Positions 14,297 through 22,453 of a stretch of DNA of 22,652 bases are shown piece by piece; position 1 is the first letter of the stretch; each line of letters begins with the position of its first letter. The translations under genes were made by a program, and so were the position numbers. Under the pieces are notes generated by a model. It did no database searches and was not told the DNA's origin. It saw nothing but the letters and a program-made list of their open reading frames with translations. This DNA is from Clostridia bacterium. GTDB lineage: Bacteria; Bacillota_A; Clostridia; Oscillospirales; CAG-272. Where the stretch lies: positions 1-22,652 of the forward strand of contig JAFSUU010000009.1 of the NCBI GenBank assembly GCA_017445115.1. The letters run 5' to 3'.

Positions 14297-14776
14297 ATGA
14301 AGCATAAGGCGGAAGACGTAAAATATTCCGACAGGATCACGAAGAATCTTTCGGGCGTGAAATTCCGGTCGGCGTTCAGCAAGTACTGCACCGAACTCGG
14401 ATTCAGAGTCACGGACTATGACGCGCTTTTCGACGAGATCGCGTGCGGTGAGGAGAACGAGGTCCTTCTGAGGTCGGTGGAGGGCGGCGAGGTGATCGGC
14501 TTCGTCCTGTTCCGTCCGGAGACCTTTTCAAGCAATTATTTTGAAGAGACGTGCGGCTTCATCAGAGAGTTCTGGGTGGAAAGATTCCACCGACGCCGCG
14601 GACACGGCACGGAGATGCTCAAAGAGACCGAGGATTACTTGCTGAAGCAGGGCGTCGGCACGGTCTACCTTACCACGAGGACCGCCGGAAGATTCTATAC
14701 AAAGCGCGGATACGAAAAGGCGCCGTTCTGCAAAGCGAAGAACGGGTATGAGGTGTACGTTAAGAAACTTAAATAG
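14297..14776 (+). CDS. GNAT-family N-acetyltransferase
   Basis: A 159-residue acetyl-CoA-dependent transferase. The start at 14297 follows the glycosyltransferase stop by 10 bases and has a GAGAGGCG site; an earlier in-frame ATG at 14216 would overlap the upstream gene by 71 bases and adds unconvincing sequence. Motif A of the family is visible as RRRGHGTEML near residues 98-107, and motif B as RFYTKRGYEKA near 135. Residues 60-70 (VIGFVLFRPE) form the expected beta-strand. Co-transcription with the glycosyltransferase suggests modification of a sugar or surface glycan, but many GNATs act on proteins or small molecules, so the substrate is open. Confidence 0.85.
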   Translation: MKHKAEDVKYSDRITKNLSGVKFRSAFSKYCTELGFRVTDYDALFDEIACGEENEVLLRSVEGGEVIGFVLFRPETFSSNYFEETCGFIREFWVERFHRRRGHGTEMLKETEDYLLKQGVGTVYLTTRTAGRFYTKRGYEKAPFCKAKNGYEVYVKKLK

Positions 14777-14781
14777 TGTAT

Positions 14782-15026
14782 TGCGGCGCTTTGCGTCGCA
14801 AAGCGCCGCAGCGATATTCGTTCTCCTTCGCGCGCGAAGGAGTACGAATATCATATCGCTCGCGAACGTAGAGAGCGAATATCGCGTTTCGCGCAGCGAA
14901 ACATATCGCTTTGCCCGATAGGGCAAAATATCGCCGTTTTTTTGCGCTTCGCGCGCGATATACCTTCGGAGCGATATGTGACTTCGTCACGCGATATACC
15001 TTTGGAGCGATATGTGACTTCGTCAC
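14782..15026. repeat. Hairpin array 3 with ATATCGC / GCGATAT linkers
   Basis: A very regular array in the 3' region of the GNAT gene. Hairpins: 14782-14810 (13-bp arms TGCGGCGCTTTGC and complement, loop GTC); 14813-14852 (40-base palindrome with one T·T mismatch); 14856-14878 (TCGCTC/GAGCGA); 14886-14902 (GTTTCGC/GCGAAAC, loop GCA); 14910-14927 (TTTGCCC/GGGCAAA, loop GATA); and two GTGAC/GTCAC hairpins. The linker ATATCGC stands at 14853, 14879, 14903 and 14928; its complement GCGATAT at 14811, 14955, 14971, 14991 and 15007. The last part is a 36-bp unit repeated twice in tandem (14955-14990, 14991-15026) with one mismatch. The stems are otherwise unrelated. The array lies upstream of the terminator and should be transcribed. 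Confidence 0.8.
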
Positions 15027-15030
15027 GCGA

Positions 15031-15083
15031 AAAATAAAAACAGCGCTTTCGACTTTGCCGTCGAAAGCGCGTTTTTTATTTTT
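15031..15083. terminator. Bidirectional terminator between GNAT and DUF1015 genes
   Basis: An 11-bp perfect stem, GCGCTTTCGAC (15043-15053) and complement (15060-15070), loop TTTGCC. It has an A-rich left flank (15031-15040) and a T-run on the right (from 15072). The two converging genes can both use it; the stop codon of the leftward gene lies in the right flank. Confidence 0.85.
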
Positions 15084-16293
15084 ATTTCAGCCGTCTCAAT
15101 TCGGTATAATAGCGCTTTTCGCACGCTTCTCCCATGGAGAACGCTTTGCGAGGGAGGACGCCGTATTTCGCGACGTAGGGGAAGAGCTCTTCTTTTGCGA
15201 TTCCGTCGAATTCGAAGCAGACGGCGCCATCTTTTGCGAGGGACGCGAGCTCGTCTTTCCCGTGGATGTAATCGCACTCTCCGCCGTATTCTTTGATGTA
15301 CGAATCTATCGCCGCCTGGAGCGCTCCGCAGACGATCGCGCCTTCGGGAACGGCAAGGGCAAACGATACGCGGCGGTCGCGGAAGTACGCCGTGACCTCT
15401 TTTGATGCGCCGCCTTTTGAGCTCTCTCTGATATGCGCGACGAGGCGTTCGAAGTCGGCGCCCGTCACCGCTTTGTAGATCGGCTCGAAGACGATGGCGC
15501 GCTCCGATATCGGAACGAGCTCGACGAGCGCGTCTTTCGCGAAGGAGACGTCGTCTCCGCGCGATTTCAGCTCCTCGTAATACGCTTTCGCGGAGGCGAG
15601 AGAGTGGTTTCCGTCGCCGACGCCGTAGGTGAGAAGACCTTTTTCGCGGCGTGAGGCTTCATATTCTTCGATCAGCTTTTCCGCCGCTGACAGAACTATT
15701 CCCGTGACAAGACGCCCGGTGATATGTCCGCCGCCGCACGGGAGGTCGAAGTCGTAGAGCAGGGGAAGGGAATCCTTCGCCGAGGTCAGCATATCGAAGA
15801 GCTTTACGTCCTCGGTGAAGAGCATGACGTGGCTCGCTTCATAGACGGAGTTTCGTCTGACTTCGACGCGCGGGGGTATCCTCTCTTTGACGGTCCCCTC
15901 GGTCGGGCGCACGGCGGGCGCGCTTCCCGGTTCGTAGTCGTAAGCTTCGAGCGAGATCGCGCCGACGACGCCGCGTCTTATCATCCCCGACAAGAGAGTT
16001 CTCTCGACGTAGACGAGCGAGTCCCGATATTCCTTTAAGACGCCCGCGAGCTTTTCGGGGTATTTTTTTATTTCTTCCATCTTTGCCGCCGCTCTCTCTT
16101 TTCCGAGATACGCCTCGGGCAGGATCAGACCGAGCGTCGAGGGCTCGTCTCCGACGAATTTCTCGAGGTTTTCCCAGTAAGACGCGTCCGACGTGTGCTG
16201 ATCGCAGGCGATGACGGACCATTTTTCAAAGCCGCCGCTGTCGAAAGCGAAGTACGGCAGAAGGATATTTGTTTTTCCGAATACAGTTTTCAT
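15082..16293 (-). CDS. DUF1015 family protein
   Basis: A 403-residue cytoplasmic protein of full family length. The N-terminus (FDSGGFEKWSVIACDQHTSD), the KERIPPRVEVRRNSVYEASHV segment and the GDGNHSLASAKAYYEE motif near residues 224-240 are typical of Clostridia DUF1015 proteins. The biochemical role is not established. Relatives often lie near serine biosynthesis genes, but none are in this window and the gene stands alone here. The promoter at 16322-16350 and a GAAAGGA site support the start. It shares a short intergenic region with the divergent ABC exporter operon and converges on the GNAT gene. Confidence 0.9.
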   Translation of the reverse strand: MKTVFGKTNILLPYFAFDSGGFEKWSVIACDQHTSDASYWENLEKFVGDEPSTLGLILPEAYLGKERAAAKMEEIKKYPEKLAGVLKEYRDSLVYVERTLLSGMIRRGVVGAISLEAYDYEPGSAPAVRPTEGTVKERIPPRVEVRRNSVYEASHVMLFTEDVKLFDMLTSAKDSLPLLYDFDLPCGGGHITGRLVTGIVLSAAEKLIEEYEASRREKGLLTYGVGDGNHSLASAKAYYEELKSRGDDVSFAKDALVELVPISERAIVFEPIYKAVTGADFERLVAHIRESSKGGASKEVTAYFRDRRVSFALAVPEGAIVCGALQAAIDSYIKEYGGECDYIHGKDELASLAKDGAVCFEFDGIAKEELFPYVAKYGVLPRKAFSMGEACEKRYYTELRRLK

Positions 16294-16321
16294 CGTTTTT
16301 CCTTTCGGGTTGATTCAATCT

Positions 16322-16350
16322 ATTATACAACCATTATCCCCGCTTGTCAA
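16322..16350 (-). promoter_or_regulatory. Consensus sigma-A promoter of the DUF1015 gene
   Basis: Read leftward, a perfect TTGACA (16350-16345), a 17-nt spacer and a perfect TATAAT (16327-16322). It is the strongest promoter in the window, back-to-back with the ABC operon promoter. Confidence 0.85.
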
Positions 16351-16377
16351 AGGCGAAACATTAATTTGACGAAAATG

Positions 16378-16406
16378 TTGAAATCGATTTATTTATGTTG
16401 TATAAT
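16378..16406 (+). promoter_or_regulatory. Sigma-A promoter of the ABC-lysC-polA operon
   Basis: TTGAAA (16378-16383), a 17-nt spacer and TATAAT (16401-16406), about 50 bases ahead of the ABC exporter start. It is divergent from the DUF1015 promoter, with 27 bases between the two -35 boxes. Confidence 0.75.
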
Positions 16407-16456
16407 AAAATAGATATTTTTTTGAAAAATAAGTTTTTGCAGAGACGGTGATCAAA

Positions 16457-18424
16457 ATGATGGGACCCCCACCCGGAGGACCGGACTACGACAAACTCAA
16501 ACCGAAAAAGCCGAAAGGTCTTCGCGACGTGCCGCGGTATTTGAAAGAAGCCCTCGGCGGATTTTTCTCGCGCCTTTTCTACGTCTTCCGCCTCGTGTGG
16601 GAGGCAAAGCCCTGGATCCTCTTCTTTATGATCGGGAATTCCGTACTGAACGGTATTTTCCCCGTCGTCGGGGCGCTGATCTCGAAGGAGCTCATTAACA
16701 CGCTCGTCGACGTCGCGGTCAAGGGCGAAGGGGAGTTCTCCGAGATAATGAAGCTTCTGATCTTCCTCTTCGTTTTCACTTTTTTGTCGGCGCTTATCAC
16801 GCTCGTTTACAATATGGTGCTGAGGATCTCCGGTGAGGTGGTGACGAACCATATCAAGCTCAAGATCCTGAACAAGACAAAAGAGATAGATATGTCCTCG
16901 TTCGACAGGCCGGAGTTCTACGAAAAGCTCGAGAACGCGAGCCGCGAAGCGGGGATGAGGCCGATCCAGATATTACAGTCCGTCTTCGGGATCGTCAGCG
17001 CGGTGATAAGCCTGATTTCTTTCATCGTGATACTGATCTCCGTATCTCCGTGGGCGCCTCTCGTCATTATCGTCTTCTCGGTACCGGCGGCGATAATCAG
17101 CTTCGTATACCGCAAAAAGAATTTCGAGTATATGAGGCGCCGCTCGAAGGACCGCCGCCAGATGCAGTATTACGGCGACCTGCTCACCAACAAGGACATG
17201 GTGAAGGAGATACGTATGTTCGATCTCTCCGACACCTTCATAGACTGTTATAAAGAGACGTTCGGCAGATATTTCCTCGGCATAAAGAAACTGATATACG
17301 CCGAGGGCGCGTGGAACTCGGGAGTCTCTCTCGCGTCGTCGGGCGTCAACTGCGCGCTCTTTCTCTACCTCGCGAAGAAGGTCTACGACGGGGCGATAGC
17401 GGTCGGCGATTTCACGCTCTACACCGGCGCGCTCCAGTCGATCGCCTCCGGCGTCACGTCGCTGATCTCGACGTTCGCCATGATCTACGAGGGGACGCTC
17501 TTCATTGACAACATGATCGCGTTTATGAAGGAGAAGGGCACGATAAAACCGGTCGTCGACGAGCCGCTCCACGTGAAGCGCGGCGTCGCGCATAAGATAG
17601 AGTTCAAGGACGTCTGGTTCACATATCCCGGCTCCGATCATCCTGTGATCAAAGGCGTCGACCTCACGATAAACGAGGGCGAGACCGCGGTTCTCGTCGG
17701 GCTCAACGGCGCGGGAAAGACCACGCTGATAAAGCTCCTCACAAGGCTTTACGATCCGACGTCGGGCGTCATCCTCTTTGACGGAGAGGACATAAGAAAG
17801 TACGACGTCAAGGAGCTTTACGGCACGTTCGGAATCATATTCCAGGACTTCGGAAAGTACGCTTTCACCGCCGGAGAGAACATCATGTTCGGCGAGATCT
17901 CGAAAGGGTACGACGAGAAAGCGATCCGCGAGGCGGCGAAAAACGCCGACGCGGACGGATTCATTTCAAAGCTGTCAAAGGGCTATTCCACGAGCCTTAT
18001 GAAATATTTCGAGCCGGACGGCACGGAGCTGTCGATCGGACAGTGGCAGAAGCTCTCGGTCGCGAGGGCGTTCTACGCGGATTCCGATTTTCTGATCCTC
18101 GACGAGCCGACGGCGTCTCTCGACGCGATCGCCGAGCAGGAGATCTTCAACCAGTTTGAAAAGCTGCGCGAGGGGAAGACGACGCTCTTCGTCTCGCACC
18201 GTCTGTCGAGCGCGACGACGGCGACAAAGATCTTCGTCATCGACGGCGGAGAGAAGGTCGAGGAGGGCACTCACGAGGAGCTGATGAAGCTCGGCGGCAA
18301 GTATTGCGAGCTCTTCACGACTCAGGCAAAACGGTACGTAACGGGCAGCGGCGCGCCCGATCATCCAAAGATGCCGACACCACCTAAACCACCGAAAGAA
18401 GGGGATATCAATGAACAATTCTGA
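16457..18424 (+). CDS. ABC exporter, fused permease and ATPase
   Basis: A membrane protein of about 655 residues. The N-terminal half holds hydrophobic segments of an exporter-type permease, beginning near residue 50. The C-terminal ATPase has Walker A GLNGAGKTT near 414, a Q-loop IIFQDF, the signature LSIGQ near 525 (variant of LSGGQ), Walker B FLILDEPTASLD and the H-loop SHR. One half-transporter is encoded, so it should dimerise. Both ends carry Pro-rich tails (GPPPGGP at the start, PKMPTPPKPPKEG at the end). The start at 16457 is preferred, with GGTGATC just upstream as ribosome binding site; GTG 16448 or ATG 16460 are possible. The substrate is not readable. The stop overlaps lysC by 14 bases, indicating one operon. 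Confidence 0.88.
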   Translation: MMGPPPGGPDYDKLKPKKPKGLRDVPRYLKEALGGFFSRLFYVFRLVWEAKPWILFFMIGNSVLNGIFPVVGALISKELINTLVDVAVKGEGEFSEIMKLLIFLFVFTFLSALITLVYNMVLRISGEVVTNHIKLKILNKTKEIDMSSFDRPEFYEKLENASREAGMRPIQILQSVFGIVSAVISLISFIVILISVSPWAPLVIIVFSVPAAIISFVYRKKNFEYMRRRSKDRRQMQYYGDLLTNKDMVKEIRMFDLSDTFIDCYKETFGRYFLGIKKLIYAEGAWNSGVSLASSGVNCALFLYLAKKVYDGAIAVGDFTLYTGALQSIASGVTSLISTFAMIYEGTLFIDNMIAFMKEKGTIKPVVDEPLHVKRGVAHKIEFKDVWFTYPGSDHPVIKGVDLTINEGETAVLVGLNGAGKTTLIKLLTRLYDPTSGVILFDGEDIRKYDVKELYGTFGIIFQDFGKYAFTAGENIMFGEISKGYDEKAIREAAKNADADGFISKLSKGYSTSLMKYFEPDGTELSIGQWQKLSVARAFYADSDFLILDEPTASLDAIAEQEIFNQFEKLREGKTTLFVSHRLSSATTATKIFVIDGGEKVEEGTHEELMKLGGKYCELFTTQAKRYVTGSGAPDHPKMPTPPKPPKEGDINEQF

Positions 18425-19742
18425 AAATAAACCGAAGGCCGTGAAATTCGGAGGGACGTCGCTCGCTGACGTCGAGCAGTTCAAGAAGGTCAAGGCGATA
18501 ATCGACGCCGATCCCGACCGCCGCTACGTCGTTCCGTCGGCTCCCGGCAAGAGATCGAAGACAGATATAAAGATAACCGATATGCTCTACCGCTGTTTTG
18601 AGCTCTCCGAGCTTGAAAGCCCGATCGACGAGGTCTTTTCCGTCATCACCGAGAGATACGACGGCATAATCGCCGGACTCGGCATCGACCTCGACCTGTC
18701 GAAGAATTACGAGCAGATAAAGACCGCGATAGAGAACCACGCGGGACGCGACTTTGCCGCGAGCCGCGGCGAGTATCTCTCCGCGCTTGTTCTCTCGAAA
18801 TATCTCGGCTTCCACTTCATCGACGCGGCGAGAGTCATCAAGTTCCGCGAGGACGGCTCTTTCGACGGCGAGACGACGCAGGAGCTTCTCTCCAAAAAGC
18901 TCTCCGAGCATTACAGAGCGGTCGTTCCGGGCTTCTACGGCGCAATGCCGAACGGCACGATCAAAACCTTTTCGAGAGGCGGCAGCGACATATCCGGCGC
19001 TATCGTCGCGAAGGCGTCGTCGGCGTCCGTTTACGAGAACTGGACCGACGTCCCGGGCTTCCTTATGGCTGACCCGAGGATCGTCAAGGACGCCGAGACG
19101 ATAAAGATAATCACGTACCGCGAGCTTCGCGAGCTCTCCTATATGGGCGCGTCCGTGCTCCACGAGGACTCGGTCTTCCCGGTGCGCTCCGCGGGAATCC
19201 CGATCAATATCAGAAACACCAACGACCCGTCTCACGAGGGAACTATGATAGTTCCCGAATGTCCGGAGTACGACCGGGACAGAATAATCACGGGTATCGC
19301 CGGCAAAAAAGGCTTCTCGATGATAAGCGTTGAAAAGGATATGTTCCACAACGAGCGCGGCGTCGCGAGAAAGATACTCGGAATAATCGAGCGTGAAAAC
19401 CTCAATTTCGAGCACATGCCGACCGGTATCGACAGTCTTACGGTCGTCGTGTCGGGCGATTCTGACGACGCGAAGAAGAACAGGATCGTCGAGGCGATAA
19501 AGGAAGAGGTCTCGCCGGACAGCGTCGTATACGAGGACGGGCTCGCGCTCGTCGCGGTCGTCGGACGCGGTATGGTCCAGAACAAAGGTACTGCGGCAAA
19601 AGTATTTAAGGCGTGTGCCGAAAACGGTATCAATATCAGAATGATCGACCAGGGCTCAAGCGAGATCAACATCATAATCGGCGTCGCCGAACTCGACTTC
19701 AACAAGGCGTGCGGCGCGATCTACAGGGAATTTGTAAAATGA
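18411..19742 (+). CDS. lysC: Aspartate kinase
   Basis: A 443-residue enzyme that phosphorylates L-aspartate, the first step toward lysine, threonine, methionine and diaminopimelate. KFGGTS (residues 9-14) is the N-terminal nucleotide-binding motif, followed by VVPSAPGKR; FSRGGSD (about 187-193) is the second catalytic motif. Two ACT-type segments follow (FSMISVEKDMF near 301, and LVAVVGRGMVQNKG near 380), which usually bind the feedback amino acid. It is a monofunctional kinase; no homoserine dehydrogenase domain is attached. GAAGGGGAT precedes the start, which overlaps the ABC exporter end by 14 bases; the stop overlaps the polA start as ATGA. Which amino acid inhibits it cannot be read. Confidence 0.93.
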   Translation: MNNSENKPKAVKFGGTSLADVEQFKKVKAIIDADPDRRYVVPSAPGKRSKTDIKITDMLYRCFELSELESPIDEVFSVITERYDGIIAGLGIDLDLSKNYEQIKTAIENHAGRDFAASRGEYLSALVLSKYLGFHFIDAARVIKFREDGSFDGETTQELLSKKLSEHYRAVVPGFYGAMPNGTIKTFSRGGSDISGAIVAKASSASVYENWTDVPGFLMADPRIVKDAETIKIITYRELRELSYMGASVLHEDSVFPVRSAGIPINIRNTNDPSHEGTMIVPECPEYDRDRIITGIAGKKGFSMISVEKDMFHNERGVARKILGIIERENLNFEHMPTGIDSLTVVVSGDSDDAKKNRIVEAIKEEVSPDSVVYEDGLALVAVVGRGMVQNKGTAAKVFKACAENGINIRMIDQGSSEINIIIGVAELDFNKACGAIYREFVK

Positions 19743-22258
19743 AAAATCTGCTCGTTATCGACGGCAACAGCATACTGAACCGCGCTTATTTCGGCATCCG
19801 TCCTCTCACCACAAAGGACGGACTTCCGACGAACGCGGTTTACGGCTTTATAACGATAATCAAAAAGCATATCGACGCGCTGAAGCCGGACTATCTCGTC
19901 TGCGCGTTCGACCTCAAAGCGCCGACGTTCAGGCACAAGGGTTACGGGCTATACAAGGCGAACAGACACCCGATGCCGGACGACCTCGCCGCGCAGCTGC
20001 CGGTCGCGAAGGACGTCGCAAGGGCGATGGGTTTCAAGGTGATCGAGCTCGAGGGGTACGAGGCCGACGACGTTATCGGCACTGTCTGCCGTCTCGGCGA
20101 CGAGGGCGGAGTGCGCTCGTACGCTCTGACGGGCGACCGCGATTCGCTCCAGCTCCTCACCGACAAGACGTCTGTAATTCTCGTCAAGACGAAAGAGGAC
20201 GTCGTCTACACGCCAGAAAAATTCAAAGAGGATTTCGGCGTGACGCCGCGCGAATACATCGACGTCAAGGCGCTGATGGGCGACTCGTCGGACAATATCC
20301 CAGGTGTAAAGGGAATCGGGGACAAGACCGCGTTCAAACTGATCTCGGAAGTCCACAGCCTTGAAAATCTGTATGAGAATATTGACGCGGCGGAACTCGG
20401 AAAAGCGGCGAAAGAGAAGATCGCATCAGGGCGCGACGACGCTTTTATGTCGCGCTGGCTCGCGACGATCGTCAAAGACGCGCCGATAGGATATACTCTC
20501 GACGAGCTTGAAACGGAAGGCGTCGACGCGGCAAACCTTGAAAAACTTTTCATGCGCCTTGAATTCTCGGCGCTCTATAAGAAATTCGATTTTTCATCGA
20601 AAAAATCTGACGGCGAGGGCGAACAAAGTGCGGTAAAAGCGGAAGTCCGGGAGTACGAAACGGCGGGAGCAGACGGCTTCTCGGCGCTCTCTGAACCTGT
20701 CGCGCTCGAAGTAAAGGACGCAGAGATCTTTGCGACCGACGGGGAAAAGCACATTAAAGGAACTCTGTCGGATGAGATAATTTCGTCAGTTGCAAAAAAG
20801 AAGACGGTCTGCCACGATCTCAAAAAATTATGCCGCTCTCTCGGCACGCCGGAGATCGACTGCGCGTTCGACACGATGCTCGCCGCGTACCTTATAAACC
20901 CCGGCTCCGGATCTTATCCGGTCGACAAAGCCGCGTTTTCTTATCTGTCCGAGGCGCTCGACGCGACGGACGGCGGCGCGGTCTGCGACGCGGTGATGAG
21001 GCTTTATCCCGCGCTCTCGGCAGAGCTTGAAAACCTCGGTATGACAAAGCTTCTCCTCGATATAGAGATACCGCTCGCAAAAGTGCTTTACTGCATGGAG
21101 ACGGCGGGTATGAAGATCGACGCCGGGGGAATGAGGGCGTACAGCGCGGAGCTCTCACGTGAAAGAGACGAATATAAACAGAGAGTCTTCGGCCTCGCGG
21201 GGCACGAGTTCAATTTGAATTCGCCGAAGCAGCTCGGAGAAGTGCTCTTTGAAGAGCAGGGGCTCCCCTGCCGGAAGAAGACGAAGAACGGATATTCTAC
21301 AGATGCCGAAACACTCTCGTCGCTCGTGGCGTACAGCCCGCTCGTCGCGGACGTGCTCTCGTACAGAAAGTGCGCGAAGCTGATCTCGACCTACACCGAG
21401 GTGCTTCCGAACATTCTCGACGGCGAAGGCAGAGTCCACACGACGTTCAACCAGACGGGCACCGCAACAGGGCGCCTCTCGTCGAACGATCCCAACCTGC
21501 AGAACATCCCGGTCAGAGGTGAACTCGGGCGCGAGATCAGAAAATACTTCGTCGCGGACGAAGGGCGCGTTCTCATCGACGCGGACTACTCGCAGATAGA
21601 GCTCCGCGTGCTCGCGGAAATATCCGGCGATGAGAATATGCAGAGCGCGTTCCTCTCGGGGACCGATATTCACACTGCTACCGCGTCGCAGGTCTTCGGA
21701 GTGCCGGAATTCATGGTGGACTCCGAGCTCCGCCGCAGGGCGAAGGCGGTCAACTTCGGCATCGTCTACGGCATCGGCGCGTTCTCGCTTTCAAAGGATC
21801 TCGGCATATCGAAGCGCCAGGCTGACGAATATATAGAGAACTATCTTAAGACCTATCCGAAGGTCGATTCATACCTCAAAAACACCGTCGCTTCGGCGAA
21901 GGAGAACGGATATACCGTCACCGCGTTCGGACGCCGCCGCCCGATCCCCGAGCTTTCGAGCCCGAAACAGCCGATCCGTGCTTTCGGAGAGCGCGTCGCG
22001 ATGAACAGCCCGGTGCAGGGAAGCGCCGCGGATATAATCAAGCTCGCAATGATAAACGTTGACCGCGCGCTGAAGGGCGAAGGGCTTGACGCAAAGCTGA
22101 TAATGCAGGTGCACGACGAGCTGATAGTCGAAGCCTCGGAGCGTGACGCCGCGCGCGCCTCGGAGATACTGAAGCGCGAGATGGAGAGCGTCATCGACTC
22201 GACCGTTCCGATGTCGGTCGAAATATCGACCGGCAAGAACTGGCTGGAAGCGAAATAA
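19739..22258 (+). CDS. polA: DNA polymerase I
   Basis: An 839-residue repair and Okazaki-processing polymerase. The start at 19739 overlaps the aspartate kinase stop as ATGA; a longer in-frame reading lies within lysC and adds unrelated basic sequence. The 5' nuclease domain (about 1-290) is intact: YEADD, TGDRD near 131 and MGDSSDNIPGVKGIGDKTA near 178. The middle (about 295-470) is a 3'-5' exonuclease-like domain in which the Exo I Asp-x-Glu motif is not recognisable (VALEVKDAEIF); an Exo III-like DTMLAAYLINP remains, so proofreading is probably lost, as in Bacillus and Thermus PolA. The polymerase domain has motif A DADYSQIELR near 614, motif B RRRAKAVNFGIVYG near 663 and motif C QVHDELI near 789. 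Confidence 0.96.
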   Translation: MKNLLVIDGNSILNRAYFGIRPLTTKDGLPTNAVYGFITIIKKHIDALKPDYLVCAFDLKAPTFRHKGYGLYKANRHPMPDDLAAQLPVAKDVARAMGFKVIELEGYEADDVIGTVCRLGDEGGVRSYALTGDRDSLQLLTDKTSVILVKTKEDVVYTPEKFKEDFGVTPREYIDVKALMGDSSDNIPGVKGIGDKTAFKLISEVHSLENLYENIDAAELGKAAKEKIASGRDDAFMSRWLATIVKDAPIGYTLDELETEGVDAANLEKLFMRLEFSALYKKFDFSSKKSDGEGEQSAVKAEVREYETAGADGFSALSEPVALEVKDAEIFATDGEKHIKGTLSDEIISSVAKKKTVCHDLKKLCRSLGTPEIDCAFDTMLAAYLINPGSGSYPVDKAAFSYLSEALDATDGGAVCDAVMRLYPALSAELENLGMTKLLLDIEIPLAKVLYCMETAGMKIDAGGMRAYSAELSRERDEYKQRVFGLAGHEFNLNSPKQLGEVLFEEQGLPCRKKTKNGYSTDAETLSSLVAYSPLVADVLSYRKCAKLISTYTEVLPNILDGEGRVHTTFNQTGTATGRLSSNDPNLQNIPVRGELGREIRKYFVADEGRVLIDADYSQIELRVLAEISGDENMQSAFLSGTDIHTATASQVFGVPEFMVDSELRRRAKAVNFGIVYGIGAFSLSKDLGISKRQADEYIENYLKTYPKVDSYLKNTVASAKENGYTVTAFGRRRPIPELSSPKQPIRAFGERVAMNSPVQGSAADIIKLAMINVDRALKGEGLDAKLIMQVHDELIVEASERDAARASEILKREMESVIDSTVPMSVEISTGKNWLEAK

Positions 22259-22290
22259 TTGTTAAAAAAATGTAAATTTTAAAATCGGTC

Positions 22291-22319
22291 TTGAAAAATC
22301 GGTTTTATTATAGTATAAT
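22291..22319 (+). promoter_or_regulatory. Sigma-A promoter of rpsB
   Basis: TTGAAA (22291-22296), a 17-nt spacer and TATAAT (22314-22319). It separates rpsB from the polA operon; no clear terminator is visible between them. Transcription would start near 22326, giving a leader of about 128 bases. Confidence 0.75.
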
Positions 22320-22325
22320 ACCTTT

Positions 22326-22453
22326 TGCGTGCGAAACGCCAAAACTCACACATGGCATCGTGAGCGCCGGTGCCGCCGGCAGGAAGATAAAGTTCCGTCA
22401 GCGGTGCGCTCCTTCAGCTATGTGGTGGTAAAAACCGAAGGAGGACATTGGAA
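22326..22453 (+). promoter_or_regulatory. Structured rpsB leader with Shine-Dalgarno-sequestering stem
   Basis: Three helices are visible: CTCAC/GTGAG (22345-22349, 22360-22364), GCCGG/CCGGC (22366-22370, 22376-22380), and CTCCTTC (22409-22415) paired with GAAGGAG (22437-22443). The last pairing covers the ribosome binding site AAGGAGG (22438-22444). A small GGT-AAAA-ACC hairpin (22427-22436) stacks directly against it. This suggests translational control, plausibly by S2 itself, but that is inference. I do not recognise it as a known S2 leader family. Confidence 0.6.

Noticed and set aside
14955..15026. Two adjacent 36-bp repeats as a CRISPR array
   Set aside because: The repeats abut with no unique spacer, each contains its own hairpins, and no cas gene is near. 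They belong to the hairpin array.
18408..19415. A 335-codon leftward frame opposite lysC
   Set aside because: Antisense shadow of a clearly identified aspartate kinase gene.
19613..19738. N-terminal extension of DNA polymerase I
   Set aside because: It lies wholly inside lysC in another frame and is Arg/Gln-rich. The ATG at 19739 begins the canonical PolA N-terminus.
22261..22312. Terminator between polA and rpsB
   Set aside because: The two AAATCGGT tracts are direct, not inverted, repeats; no stem forms, and the T-rich stretch belongs to the rpsB promoter.
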